Assembly: GCA_913061345.1 (NCBI GenBank)
Contig: CAJXTZ010000031.1
Location: 1-26,722, forward strand
Source: an uncultured Erythrobacter sp.
GTDB taxonomy: Bacteria > Pseudomonadota > Alphaproteobacteria > Sphingomonadales > Sphingomonadaceae
Reading direction: 5' to 3'
DNA: 26,722 bases
Shown here: piece after piece, positions 1 to 7,802 of the stretch
Layout of the letters: every line of letters begins with the position of its first letter
Numbering within the stretch: the stretch's first letter is position 1
Made by a program: the position numbers and the translations under genes
Notes under the pieces: model-generated
Databases searched by the model: none
Seen by the model: the letters and a program-made list of their open reading frames with translations, nothing else
What the model was told of the DNA's origin: nothing

Positions 1-1
1 G

Positions 2-484
2 CTGGACATGACGATCGAGGATGCCGAGGGCTTCTTCAAGGCCGTGCCCCCCATCCGTGACAAAATGCACATGCTGAACGAAGTGGGGCTGGGCTACGTC
101 AAGGTGGGCCAGCAGGCCACCACGCTATCGGGCGGGGAGGCGCAGCGCGTGAAACTGGCGAAGGAACTGGCCAAGCGCAGCACCGGCCAGACGCTGTATA
201 TCCTGGACGAGCCCACCACCGGCCTGCATTTCGAGGACGTGCGAAAGCTGCTGGAAGTGCTGCACCGATTGGTGGACCAGGGCAATTCCGTGGTGGTGAT
301 CGAACACAACCTCGACGTGATCAAGACCGCCGACCACGTGCTGGACCTCGGCCCCGGCGGCGGCGTGCGCGGAGGTGATGTGGTGGCGGAAGGTACGCCA
401 GAGGAGGTTGCGAAGGTGGAGGCGAGTTATACGGGGGCTTACTTGAAGCCGATGCTGGGCGGGGTAAAGGCGGCGGCCGAGTAG
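2..484 (+). CDS. uvrA: UvrABC excinuclease subunit A, C-terminal fragment
   Basis: The last 160 or so residues of UvrA, the damage-sensing ATPase that loads UvrB in nucleotide excision repair. The reading frame is open through the left edge (codons from base 2), so the Met at base 8 is internal and about 800 residues lie outside the window. Visible motifs are the ABC signature [11 protein letters not shown], the Walker B run [12 protein letters not shown], and the H-loop VIEHNLDV, in the order of the second UvrA ATPase domain. The C-terminal [19 protein letters not shown] stretch is also typical. The stop codon TAG (482-484) abuts the stop of the convergent tcmP gene with no spacer, which leaves no room for a separate terminator. 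Identity is essentially certain from the motifs. Confidence 0.97.
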   Translation: MDMTIEDAEGFFKAVPPIRDKMHMLNEVGLGYVKVGQQATTLSGGEAQRVKLAKELAKRSTGQTLYILDEPTTGLHFEDVRKLLEVLHRLVDQGNSVVVIEHNLDVIKTADHVLDLGPGGGVRGGDVVAEGTPEEVAKVEASYTGAYLKPMLGGVKAAAE

Positions 485-1615
485 CTAGGCTAGAACAATC
501 CTTGTGTCTGGCTGTGGCTTTTTCGCTCGCCCCACAAGCTTAAAATCTACCGCGCCTTCCGTCTTCATCGCATTGAGGAGGTCTTTGGTGTGCGTGAGTC
601 GCATTGGCCACTCTTCCATCACTCTAGTTCCAATGTGCCGAAAGGGCGCAGGCCCCGAAGAGAGCAATTGGATTACAGTTTCACGCGCCTGTCGCCTTAC
701 ACCCGTTGAGCCGATCCCATGGGCCCCCTGCATCATCTCACTGTTCTCGCTGGCAGAGAAGAGCCCCAACTGGTCTGAATTTGTATCACTAATCGAGTTG
801 CGAGTTTCAAATTCGCTCAACTCGACTTTGGCGTGCACATCACGGAAAACTTCGACCCCTTTAGCGGAGTGAGTGCCCAGAAGTAGGCGCATTTTTATTC
901 GCTCTTGTCGAGGCTTCAGTATTGGCATGTGCGGTAAAAATTTGGCGGCACCGACATCTCGGATTTTTCTTTTGAGCAGAAAAAGAACGCGCTCTTCGTT
1001 ACTTAAATTTTCGGGCAGAGTATCGAACTCCACTTTCCAATCGGGGTCGGCGAGGAAACGACCAAACGATTCCGCAACCTGTTCCCATCCTGCATGTCGG
1101 TTCACGTGCTCAGACATAAAGTTGATCAGGAACTCGCCATTCATCGACTTTAGAAATTTGAAGACGGGCTCCGAGCGAATGTTCCAACCCGTTGGATCAA
1201 TGAATGTGAAGGTGAATCCGGTTCGACAAGCAGAAGCTATTCCGCCCAAGTTGTCTTCGAAAGCCCCTTGGAACACGTAGATTTCAAAGCGCTTATTCTC
1301 TGCGGCGTACTCGCGGAGTCGGGCTACCGCTTCTGGTCTTCGCTCACAGAAACAAAAACGAATTTTTAGACCGCCTACTCCACGTCCTGCGAGATCCGCG
1401 CGAACTGCTTCGAGAGTCCGCAGTGCTTGGTCAAAGGATGCATCGGAATAGTTCTCGTCAGATACGCTCCAAGGCCCAGCGAATGCATCAACAAAATTGA
1501 ATGTAGGAGATCGTCCTTGGAGCGTCTTATAGGCGGCTGCTTGCAGATACTGCGTAAGAAACTTGTGCTTAATGAATGACTGTTCGCGACCCAGATAACG
1601 CTCAAGTTCAGCCAT
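485..1615 (-). CDS. tcmP: Three-Cys-motif partner protein TcmP
   Basis: A 376-residue protein that I recognise as TcmP, the usual genomic partner of Gp37/Gp68 (DUF5131) proteins with a three-cysteine motif. Its molecular function is not established. The N-terminal FVDAFAGPWSV and the later FTFIDPTGWNIR recall the glycine-rich and DPP-type loops of SAM-dependent methyltransferases, so a Rossmann-like fold is plausible, but that is inference. The start is well set: GGAGG lies 9 bases before ATG 1615. The DUF5131 gene is 13 bases upstream on the same strand, so the two are almost surely co-transcribed. Base composition differs from the flanks: 60-base samples at 901 and 1501 have 31 and 30 G+C, against 40 in a sample at 3601. 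That suggests acquisition by transfer. Confidence 0.85.
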   Translation of the reverse strand: MAELERYLGREQSFIKHKFLTQYLQAAAYKTLQGRSPTFNFVDAFAGPWSVSDENYSDASFDQALRTLEAVRADLAGRGVGGLKIRFCFCERRPEAVARLREYAAENKRFEIYVFQGAFEDNLGGIASACRTGFTFTFIDPTGWNIRSEPVFKFLKSMNGEFLINFMSEHVNRHAGWEQVAESFGRFLADPDWKVEFDTLPENLSNEERVLFLLKRKIRDVGAAKFLPHMPILKPRQERIKMRLLLGTHSAKGVEVFRDVHAKVELSEFETRNSISDTNSDQLGLFSASENSEMMQGAHGIGSTGVRRQARETVIQLLSSGPAPFRHIGTRVMEEWPMRLTHTKDLLNAMKTEGAVDFKLVGRAKKPQPDTRIVLA

Positions 1616-1628
1616 TCAGATCATCCTC

Positions 1629-2387
1629 CTAACTTCGGAGCGATGTAAGTATTTGATCGGGAACGATCTGCCAAGGGAAGCCATTCCATTCTTCCCCGTC
1701 TAGTAGACGACCGCCAGATTTTGGTCGTGCACCGCCCCACTGCTTGAAGAAAAATGCGACTCCATCGCGTTCACATATATCTCGAATGTGGGTTGCCCAT
1801 TCAGCGTTCATCACGCGAGCGCCAGGGCCGCTCTCGCCGCCAACTATCGCCCAAGCGATTCCATTGAGATCAATATCGCCCACAGATCCCAATAGAGGCT
1901 CGAAAGAGATGAAACGCGCTTCCGAATTGATTTCCTTGAGATGCTCAATGCGGGTCGCCCTTTTCGAGTCTTCAACTGAAACCCCGAGCCAGATATGTTT
2001 CGGGACCGACTTGCCGCAGTAGCGATTTGCAATATAGTCGCGCATCAGAGAACTTCGCTTCGTAAGAACCTGAAAGACATGCCAATTGGCTTTTTCCATT
2101 GCCTCGAAAACGAGGTCGATGTGGGTCCGGTCTATGTCTTTGTGGAAGAGATCGCTCATGGAATTCACGAAGATCATCCGAGGGCGCTTCCATGCAGCAG
2201 GTTGCAGGAGACGCGAAGGCCAAAGTCGAAGATCAAATCCCTGTTCATACGGATGACCGGCAATTCCCCTCCAGCGTTCGGCAAAACGCTCGGCATAACA
2301 ATTGTCACAACCAGGTCCGACTTTCGTACAACCCGTAACAGGGTTCCAAGTCGCGTCTGTCCATTCGATCTCAGAATGCTGGGCCAT
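1629..2387 (-). CDS. DUF5131 / phage Gp37-Gp68 family protein with three-Cys motif
   Basis: A 252-residue protein of the Gp37/Gp68 family (DUF5131). The diagnostic feature is WNPVTGCTKVGPGCDNCYAE near residues 14-33, giving Cys20, Cys27 and Cys30 (C-x6-C-x2-C), which resembles a radical-SAM-like or metal cluster. Other conserved-looking blocks are FVNSMSDLFHKD, VFQVLTKRS, IWLGVSVED, FISFEPLLG and AIVGGESGPGAR, the last near the middle-to-C-terminal part. No enzymatic activity is known to me for this family. The start ATG at 2387 has AGGAAGGAGA a few bases upstream. It is the first gene of a two-gene minus-strand unit with tcmP. A 60-base sample at 2041 has only 26 G+C, the lowest I counted, supporting foreign origin. 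Confidence 0.87.
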   Translation of the reverse strand: MAQHSEIEWTDATWNPVTGCTKVGPGCDNCYAERFAERWRGIAGHPYEQGFDLRLWPSRLLQPAAWKRPRMIFVNSMSDLFHKDIDRTHIDLVFEAMEKANWHVFQVLTKRSSLMRDYIANRYCGKSVPKHIWLGVSVEDSKRATRIEHLKEINSEARFISFEPLLGSVGDIDLNGIAWAIVGGESGPGARVMNAEWATHIRDICERDGVAFFFKQWGGARPKSGGRLLDGEEWNGFPWQIVPDQILTSLRS

Positions 2388-2415
2388 ATCAGTCTCCTTC
2401 CTGCGCTCTAACAGC

Positions 2416-2445
2416 TTCTGAATCGCGAAGGAATCCCTGTATAAT
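2416..2445 (+). promoter_or_regulatory. Candidate promoter with perfect TATAAT -10 box
   Basis: A perfect TATAAT lies at 2440-2445, about 100 bases before the preferred start of the downstream plus-strand gene. A weak -35-like TTCTGA sits at 2416-2421, 18 bases upstream of the -10. The -35 match is poor, so this is a suggestion only. It lies in the divergent spacer between the DUF5131 gene and the 2546 gene. Confidence 0.3.
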
Positions 2446-2545
2446 GCTCGTCTCTAGGTGTGGCCTTTCGGATTCAGATGCCTTCCCTACACCCCCCAAG
2501 CATGCCTCCCTGCGCGGTCCTGCCAATCGCACACCGAGGCCCGCC

Positions 2546-3313
2546 ATGTCCGCCGACGCTCACACAGCTCTCGAAACCACCAATCTGGTCGCCCTGCGCC
2601 CGCTGAACGCGCCGCCATCCACCGGCCCTGCGCCATTGCTCACGCCACCAAAGCAGGCGGCGTTCTGCAAGGCGCTGGCCAATCATGGCAATGTGCGGCT
2701 CGCGTGCCGGGCGGTGCAGGTTTCGCCGCAGACGGCCTATCGCGCGCGGCGGGCCTCGCCTGCCTTTCGCCAGTGCTGGGATGCGGCGCTGGTGATCGCG
2801 CGGGACCATGCCGAGCAGGTGCTGGCCGACCGCGCTCTCAACGGGGTGGAGGAGACGGTGTTCTACCACGGGGAGGAGGTGGCCACGCGCAGGCGCTACG
2901 ATTCGCGGCTGCTGCTCGCCCACCTTGCACGGCTCGACAAGCGGGTCGAGGTGCAGGAGGCCTGTCGCCATTGCGGGGAGGACACACTGGGGGAGCATGA
3001 TTTCGACGACGCTCTCCACGCGCTGGAAAGCGGGGAAGGGGAGGGCGCGGTTTCCCTGTCAGGACTGTGTTCCATGTGTTCCACATTGGCCGCCGATCAG
3101 GTGGAGGAGGACGCCCCCTTGCCGGACCTTGCCCAGCGTCTGCGCGCGATGCACGCCGCTATGCCAGAGGACGCGCAGGCCAAGAGCGGGATGGACGATG
3201 CCGCCTGGCGCTCCAACGAGGCGGAGCGGCTGGTGGCCTTCGAAACGGGTCTGCCGGAATGGTGGTGCGCGGTAGAGGGGCCGTCCATCTGGGACCGTGA
3301 TGCAGGGGACTAG
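2546..3313 (+). CDS. Conserved hypothetical protein with N-terminal HTH-like segment
   Basis: A protein of 255 residues if it starts at ATG 2546, preceded by GAGG at a suitable distance. The frame opens further upstream (2444), but those residues look like non-coding translation. After a Pro-rich lead, residues from about 30 read [20 protein letters not shown] followed by [11 protein letters not shown], which looks like a helix-turn-helix of the type seen in small-terminase or transposase-like DNA-binding proteins. The middle is helical and charged; a CRHCGE and a later LCSMCS could be a metal-binding pair. The C-terminus is acidic with a WW pair. I recognise the type as recurrent in sphingomonads but know no function. 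Its stop overlaps the stop of the convergent rlpA gene through a shared CTAG at 3310-3313. Confidence 0.7.
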   Translation: MSADAHTALETTNLVALRPLNAPPSTGPAPLLTPPKQAAFCKALANHGNVRLACRAVQVSPQTAYRARRASPAFRQCWDAALVIARDHAEQVLADRALNGVEETVFYHGEEVATRRRYDSRLLLAHLARLDKRVEVQEACRHCGEDTLGEHDFDDALHALESGEGEGAVSLSGLCSMCSTLAADQVEEDAPLPDLAQRLRAMHAAMPEDAQAKSGMDDAAWRSNEAERLVAFETGLPEWWCAVEGPSIWDRDAGD

Positions 3314-3888
3314 TCCTGCAGCAGTTCCAGCTCGACCCGGCCATGGCCCGAACGCACGATGCCCACGCGCTCTGCCGCTTCGCGCGACAGGTCTATGTGG
3401 CGGCCACGCACGAACGGTCCGCGATCGTTGATGCGCACCACGACAGATGCGCCGCTGCGCGGGTTCGTCACCCGTACGCGGCTGCCGAAGGGCAATGTCT
3501 TGTGCGCGGCGGTGAGCGCGTTCATGTCGAACCGCTCCCCATTGGCGGTGCGCCGACCGTGGAAGCGGCGTCCGTAATAGCTGGCAACGCCGGGGCCGAT
3601 GGGGGTGGCGCTGGGCTCTGCAGGTTCGATTGCAGTGATGTCCACCGCGTGATCGGGCAGGGCAGGCTCGATAGGCTCTGCAAAGCGGGCAAAGGCGTTC
3701 TCGAACTGCGCCGCTTCGCTGGGCTGGAAGGCGGGCTGGGGGGCCTGCGGTTCTGCCCGCAAGGCGCTGCTGTCGGCCGCGAATTGCGTATCCTGCGCCT
3801 GGCTGACGCCTGTCGCCCCAAGCAGCGCAAGCGCAGCGAGGGGGGTGATCCAGCGCAAGGTAGCGCGGGTGATGTTGTTCCCGTCCAT
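3310..3888 (-). CDS. rlpA: RlpA-family septal ring lytic transglycosylase-like protein (DPBB domain)
   Basis: A 192-residue exported protein. A cationic N-terminus with a hydrophobic run (residues 11-29) ending in VSQAQ is a signal peptide, without a lipobox Cys, so it is probably periplasmic and soluble rather than a lipoprotein. A Pro/Glu-rich linker covers about 40-98. The double-psi beta-barrel domain follows (about 99-190), with [40 protein letters not shown] and HIDLS, the RlpA hallmarks including the catalytic-type Asp in INDRGPF. There is no C-terminal SPOR domain, so septal targeting seen in larger RlpA proteins may be missing. RlpA cleaves peptide-stripped glycan strands in species where tested; activity here is by family. 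The start ATG at 3888 gives a good signal peptide. Confidence 0.9.
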   Translation of the reverse strand: MDGNNITRATLRWITPLAALALLGATGVSQAQDTQFAADSSALRAEPQAPQPAFQPSEAAQFENAFARFAEPIEPALPDHAVDITAIEPAEPSATPIGPGVASYYGRRFHGRRTANGERFDMNALTAAHKTLPFGSRVRVTNPRSGASVVVRINDRGPFVRGRHIDLSREAAERVGIVRSGHGRVELELLQD

Positions 3889-4302
3889 AGGCAGCGGGGT
3901 TAGCCCAGGGGGGTTAAGAGAGCGAGTCTGGCGGGGGTCTGCAAACGCTTCACCGGGGCAGTCCGTCGCGAAATGAGGCGAAAATGCGACGAACCGTTTA
4001 TGGGGGGTGGGAACACGCGATGGTTAACGCAAAATGGGGTCGGTATCGCTACCGACCCCACTCTCACCGACGTGTGGATCACCCTTTGGGGTGATGCTTT
4101 ACGCCTTGCGAGTCTCCCTCGCGAACCTGAAAGGTTCAGCCAGGGATATGTCGCCGGCGCTCGCGCCGGTGCCGGATAGGTGCCCGGTCTTGCAAGGGGA
4201 TCCGAAGGACCGATCCTCGCGCGGTCTGGCGGTCTGTCCGCAGCCTTCGCCCTGGTTGGCATCTCAAGCGGTGCCGCGTGCAGCAAGCTGCGCGTGTCAC
4301 CA

Positions 4303-4361
4303 TCGATGCCGGTTCAAGGGTCCGGCCAACCGATGACAGTCGATGCGGTTTCAACGGTCCG
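4303..4361 (+). repeat. Imperfect direct repeat inside the structured region
   Basis: Two related segments, 4303-4325 and 4340-4361, share TCGATGC, a TTCAA core, and GGTCCG in the same order with a few substitutions and one small length change. The repeat unit is about 37 bases. It lies between the 4270-4301 hairpin and the 4361-4392 hairpin. Confidence 0.5.
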
Positions 4362-4545
4362 AGATGTCGTTACCCGAAGGTAGCGATGTCTCTTTCCTAC
4401 GCCGCGATCGTGCTTTCATCGCGTCGAGTGCGCTTCGGTTTCCGTTTTCCTGCCTCGTCGGGCGATGCAGGAAGCTGGTCCGTCTTCTCTCTCGATACAA
4501 GGATGGTGCGCCGACCGGGTCGAGTCGGGCAAGAGCGCAAAGGCC

Positions 4546-4594
4546 GACTTATCCACTTTGCAAAGAATCGCCGGTGGACAAGGGTGGATAAGTC
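4546..4594. repeat. 11-bp perfect inverted repeat carrying near-consensus DnaA boxes
   Basis: GACTTATCCAC (4546-4556) is repeated perfectly in reverse complement as GTGGATAAGTC (4584-4594), with a 27-base loop. Each arm holds a TTATCCAC core, eight of nine bases of the DnaA box TTATCCACA (4549-4557 forward, 4583-4591 reverse). A third, weaker box TTGTCCACC reads in reverse at 4573-4581. It could equally be a stem-loop ending argG or the candidate RNA; no T-run follows on either strand. It sits 25 bases beyond the argG stop. Confidence 0.5.
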
Positions 4595-4618
4595 AACATG
4601 TCGACGTTGCGTGTGAAA

Positions 4619-5839
4619 CTACCGCCTGCGATCGCGCGCTGCCAGGAGCCGCAAACGCAGGGCGTTCAGCTTGATGAAGCCTTCCGCGTCCTGCTGATCA
4701 TAGGCGCCTGCATCGTCCTCGAACGTCACATGCGCCTCGGAATAGAGCGAATTGGGGGACTTGCGGCCCACCAGATGCGCGCCGCCCTTGTACAGCATCA
4801 GGCGCACGGTTCCGTTCACCTTCTCCTGGCTGAGATCGATCGCGGCCTGCAGCATCTCGCGTTCCGGGCTGAACCAGAAGCCGTTGTAGATCAGCTCCGC
4901 ATAGCGCGGCATCAACTCGTCCTTGAGATGCGCGGCTCCGCGATCGAGCGTCACCTGCTCGATACCGCGATGGGCCACGGCGTAGATCGTGCCTCCGGGC
5001 GTCTCGTACATGCCGCGCGACTTCATGCCGACAAAGCGGTTCTCGACCAGATCGAGGCGCCCGATGCCGTGTTTGCGACCCAGTTCGTTCAAGGCGGTGA
5101 GCAGAGTGGCAGGACTCATCGCTTCGCCATTCAGCGATACGCCGTCGCCCTTGTCAAAGCCGATCTCGACATATTCAGGTTCGTCAGGCGCCTGCAACGG
5201 AGAAGCCGTGCGCGAGAAAACGTAATCCGGCGTTTCCTCCCACGGATCTTCCAGCACCTTGCCTTCGGACGAGGTGTGGAGCAGATTTGCGTCGGTGGAA
5301 AAGGGCGCTTCGCCGCGCTTATCCTTTGGTACGGCGATCTGATGCTCTTCGGCCCAGGCGATAAGGGCAGTGCGACTGGTAAGATCCCATTCGCGCCACG
5401 GGGCAATCACCTTGATATCGGGATCGAGAGCGTAGGCCGAGAGTTCGAACCGCACCTGGTCATTTCCCTTGCCGGTTGCGCCATGGGCTATGGCATCGGC
5501 GCCGGTTTCGTGGGCGATTTCGACGAGCCGCTTGGAAATCAGCGGACGGGCGATCGAAGTCCCCAGCAGGTAGTCGCCTTCGTAGCGGGCATTGGCGCGC
5601 ATCATCGGGAAGACGTAATCGCGCACGAATTCCTCGCGCACGTCTTCAATGTAGATGTGCTTGTCGGGAATGCCCATGGCGCGCGCTTTCTCGCGCGCAG
5701 GCTCGATCTCTTCGCCTTGTCCCAAATCGGCAGTAAAGGTGACGACTTCGAGCCCACGCTCGGTTTCCAGCCATTTTGCAATGACACTGGTATCCAGCCC
5801 GCCGGAATAGGCGAGGACGACGCGTTTGATTTCAGACAT
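4619..5839 (-). CDS. argG: Argininosuccinate synthase
   Basis: A full-length 406-residue argininosuccinate synthase, the cytosolic ATP-dependent enzyme that joins citrulline and aspartate in arginine biosynthesis. The nucleotide-binding motif AYSGGLDTS is at residues 10-18. Further family blocks are [55 protein letters not shown] and [19 protein letters not shown]. Length and order fit the family. The start ATG at 5839 is two residues before the conserved core strand; no strong Shine-Dalgarno is visible. It lies 63 bases downstream of the MATE/CFA operon on the same strand, so read-through is possible. The large antisense frame across this gene is a shadow. Confidence 0.97.
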   Translation of the reverse strand: MSEIKRVVLAYSGGLDTSVIAKWLETERGLEVVTFTADLGQGEEIEPAREKARAMGIPDKHIYIEDVREEFVRDYVFPMMRANARYEGDYLLGTSIARPLISKRLVEIAHETGADAIAHGATGKGNDQVRFELSAYALDPDIKVIAPWREWDLTSRTALIAWAEEHQIAVPKDKRGEAPFSTDANLLHTSSEGKVLEDPWEETPDYVFSRTASPLQAPDEPEYVEIGFDKGDGVSLNGEAMSPATLLTALNELGRKHGIGRLDLVENRFVGMKSRGMYETPGGTIYAVAHRGIEQVTLDRGAAHLKDELMPRYAELIYNGFWFSPEREMLQAAIDLSQEKVNGTVRLMLYKGGAHLVGRKSPNSLYSEAHVTFEDDAGAYDQQDAEGFIKLNALRLRLLAARDRRR

Positions 5840-5902
5840 GGATGGTTCCCGTTGCAGAGTAATGCGCGGCGGCGGTTAGCAGCGCTCTGCTCATATCGCA
5901 AA

Positions 5903-6448
5903 TTAGTCTATCTCTCTGGCACCCAACTGGGGGTTGAGGCGGGTAACGTAATTCAGCCAGGCCTTTGGGCGGCGCAAGTACTCTTCGGGCACATCCGCTT
6001 CCAGCCCCGTTGCACGGGCCAGCGCCGCGACGAAGTGGATGCAGTTGTTCTCGTCGAGGTCGTAGTACTTGCCCGGATAGTCGCGCCAGGCAAGTACGGT
6101 TGCCAGCAGGCGGCGATACTGGCGATCCGATACGGTGACAGTGAAATGCCGATTGGTATTTGCGATCGTGCGTTCCGTTTCGGTAAGGATCATGTGTTCC
6201 GCAGGGCCAGAGGAAATGGCCTCGACGGAGCTGCGGGCTGAAAAGCCGTAATTTTCGGAGACGCGGGTGCCGTCTTCCAACTCTCCATCGAACACGACGA
6301 AGGTGTGCGGGTAGCGGCCCCAAAGCACCGAGCCGTTGAACGAATGGAAATGCACATCGACATCCGCCTGGGCGGGGCCGGGCGTGGCCAACATGGCGCA
6401 GACCACGAGAATGAACGCCGCCAAGCGGGGGATAAACTTGCGTTTCAT
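5903..6448 (-). CDS. Exported LRAT-like (permuted NlpC/P60-type) protein
   Basis: A 181-residue protein starting at ATG 6448, which overlaps the MATE stop as ATGA, implying translational coupling. Residues 1-28 form a signal peptide (MKRKFIPRLAAF... ending GPAQA). The mature part has YPHTFVVFDG (His48) and, much later, DENNCIHFVAALA (Cys136, His138). His before Cys, and an NCxHFV motif, is the arrangement of circularly permuted NlpC/P60 proteins such as LRAT and YiiX-type enzymes, which act as acyltransferases, lipases or peptidases. This assignment is mine from motif order only and could be coincidental. The neighbours (lipid-modifying CFA enzymes and an exporter) would fit an envelope lipid or peptidoglycan role. 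The long frame extending through the MATE gene is out-of-frame translation; only this part is real. Confidence 0.75.
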   Translation of the reverse strand: MKRKFIPRLAAFILVVCAMLATPGPAQADVDVHFHSFNGSVLWGRYPHTFVVFDGELEDGTRVSENYGFSARSSVEAISSGPAEHMILTETERTIANTNRHFTVTVSDRQYRRLLATVLAWRDYPGKYYDLDENNCIHFVAALARATGLEADVPEEYLRRPKAWLNYVTRLNPQLGAREID

Positions 6449-7800
6449 GATCGTCGATCTCCGCCAGCCGGCGCATTGCCTACATCCTTGATGAGGTGAG
6501 GAAAATACAACGCCAGGCCACCTGCGCGCAAGAGATAGCTCGCGGTAATCGCTATCCAGGCGCCAGTGTTGGCAAACGGACGCAGGACGATATCGAGCAG
6601 GACATAGAGCGCGGTCGCCATCACCCCGGCATTGCGCAAGGCCCGCCCGCGCGTGGTGCCGATAAAAATGCCGTCGAGCAGCCAGCTTGGCATGCCCAGC
6701 AGCGGAACCAGGGCCGCGAATGGTAGGTGGGCGCGCGCAATCTGACGCACGTCTGGATCGGTAGTAAGGAAATCTATCAGCGGACCGCCAAGCAGCAAGA
6801 AGGCGAGCGCCAGTGCAGCGCCGCTGACAAACGAAAATTCGCCCGTCAGGCGAATGGCACGCATGAAGCGCAGCATGTCTCCCTGGCCATAAGCGCTGCC
6901 CACCCTCTCTTCTGCCGTGAACGCGAAAGCATCTAGGATGAAGGCAGCAAAACTCACAAATTGCAGCAGTACGTGGTTGGCCCCCAGTGTCTCTGCGCCA
7001 AGACGCGCGCCAGCATTGGCGAACCAGGTAAACAGGATCAGCAAGGCAACGGTGCGGATCATGATATCGCGATTGACTGCGAAAAGCTCGGCAAGGCGCG
7101 ATCGGTTTGTAAGAAGGGACCGGGGCGTGCGAGCATAGATGGTGAGTAGGTGAGCGCCGGCTACCCGGCCCACGATCACGAGGCCCAGCACCAGCGCGAC
7201 CCCCTCGGCGCAGGCAGTGCCGAGCCCTACTCCAAAAGCGCCGAAGCCAAGCCCCCAGACGAACCAGATATCGAGGCCAATGTTGGCGATGTTCATGACA
7301 ATTTGAAGCGCCAGCGCTTCTCGCGTGCGGCCAAGGCCAAGCAGCCAGCCATTGATGGCATAAACGCTCAAGGCAGCAGGCGCGCCAAGGAAGCGGCCCT
7401 GCATATAGCCGCTCGCCTCTGTATCGACGGAACTCGATCCGCTCATCACGGCCAGCGCTGCTTCGCGAAGTGGCCAGCTTATCGCCAGAAGAATGAGGCC
7501 AAGGCCAAGACCTACAGCCATTGCCCGTAGCAGCAGCGCCTCTACCTCCGGCCTGTCTCCTGTACCTTGTGCCTGCGCTGTCAGGCCAGTCATGCCCATG
7601 CGCAGGAAGCCGAAGGTCCAGAACACCAGCGTGATGATAGTTGCGCCTAGCGCTACGCCGGCCAGCGCCACAGCATCGCCCGTGCGCCCGATCACTGCTG
7701 TATCGACGATGCCTACCAGCGGCACGGATGCCTGTCCCAGCATTATCGGCCAAGCCTGCGTAAATATGGCGCGGCGCGTGAGGGGGGCAGGGGTGGACAA
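6445..7800 (-). CDS. MATE family efflux transporter (DinF-like)
   Basis: A 451-residue polytopic inner-membrane protein with about twelve hydrophobic segments, of the multidrug and toxin extrusion (MATE) family, DinF branch. Recognisable features are IFTQAWPIMLGQASVPLVGIV, the GLTAQAQGTGDRPEV loop after the second segment, YAINGWLLGLGRT, and FIAAF-like FVSFAAFILDAFAFTAEERVGSAYGQ in the second half, the usual half-repeat signature. MATE proteins export cationic drugs or metabolites using Na+ or H+; the substrate here is unknown. The first in-frame start is TTG at 7800, two bases after the cfa stop; the next Met is 19 residues in, beyond the first conserved helix, so TTG is preferred. It overlaps the next gene by four bases. 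Confidence 0.92.
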   Translation of the reverse strand: MSTPAPLTRRAIFTQAWPIMLGQASVPLVGIVDTAVIGRTGDAVALAGVALGATIITLVFWTFGFLRMGMTGLTAQAQGTGDRPEVEALLLRAMAVGLGLGLILLAISWPLREAALAVMSGSSSVDTEASGYMQGRFLGAPAALSVYAINGWLLGLGRTREALALQIVMNIANIGLDIWFVWGLGFGAFGVGLGTACAEGVALVLGLVIVGRVAGAHLLTIYARTPRSLLTNRSRLAELFAVNRDIMIRTVALLILFTWFANAGARLGAETLGANHVLLQFVSFAAFILDAFAFTAEERVGSAYGQGDMLRFMRAIRLTGEFSFVSGAALALAFLLLGGPLIDFLTTDPDVRQIARAHLPFAALVPLLGMPSWLLDGIFIGTTRGRALRNAGVMATALYVLLDIVLRPFANTGAWIAITASYLLRAGGLALYFPHLIKDVGNAPAGGDRRS

Positions 7801-7802
7801 TA

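Larger units (their letters stand above)
4036..4594 (+). ncRNA. Candidate large structured RNA, hairpin-rich, unknown family
   Basis: No convincing reading frame exists between rlpA and argG, but at least ten strong hairpins do. Clear ones are 4036-4059 (10 bp, perfect, loop TCGC), 4078-4095, 4106-4124, 4123-4137, 4152-4171, 4196-4218, 4270-4301 (13 bp with one mismatch), 4308-4326, 4361-4392 (14 bp, loop CGAA), 4403-4423, 4446-4474, and 4546-4594. Strand is inferred from wobble pairs: stems 4106, 4152, 4196, 4270, 4361 and 4446 together hold nine G-U pairs that form only in a plus-strand transcript; on the minus strand they become C-A mismatches. I found no stem with the opposite bias. It does not show the conserved cores I know for RNase P RNA, tmRNA or SRP RNA. 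Ends and promoter are not determined. The existence of structure is seen; transcription is inference. Confidence 0.55.

Noticed and set aside
4036..4059. Perfect 10-bp hairpin as a minus-strand terminator of argG (tail ATTTTGCG)
   Set aside because: Possible, but it is over 550 bases past the argG stop and the neighbouring stems have wobble pairs that fit only the plus strand, so I treat it as part of the candidate RNA.
4036..4594. The hairpin-rich region as RNase P RNA, tmRNA or SRP RNA
   Set aside because: The conserved cores I know for these RNAs (such as GAGGAAAGTCCGGGC, a tag-peptide frame ending in ALAA, or GGAAGGAAGCAGCC) are absent on both strands.
4546..4594. Replication origin
   Set aside because: Three DnaA-like boxes alone are not enough; there is no AT-rich unwinding region and no usual origin neighbour such as hemE, parA or dnaA.
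4598..6241. 547-residue plus-strand frame
   Set aside because: It is the antisense shadow of argG and the LRAT-like gene, a common effect of GC-rich codons.
6449..7753. N-terminal part of a 616-residue minus-strand frame ending at 5903
   Set aside because: It overlaps the MATE gene in a different frame and has no membrane or domain pattern; only the part from ATG 6448 is a real gene.
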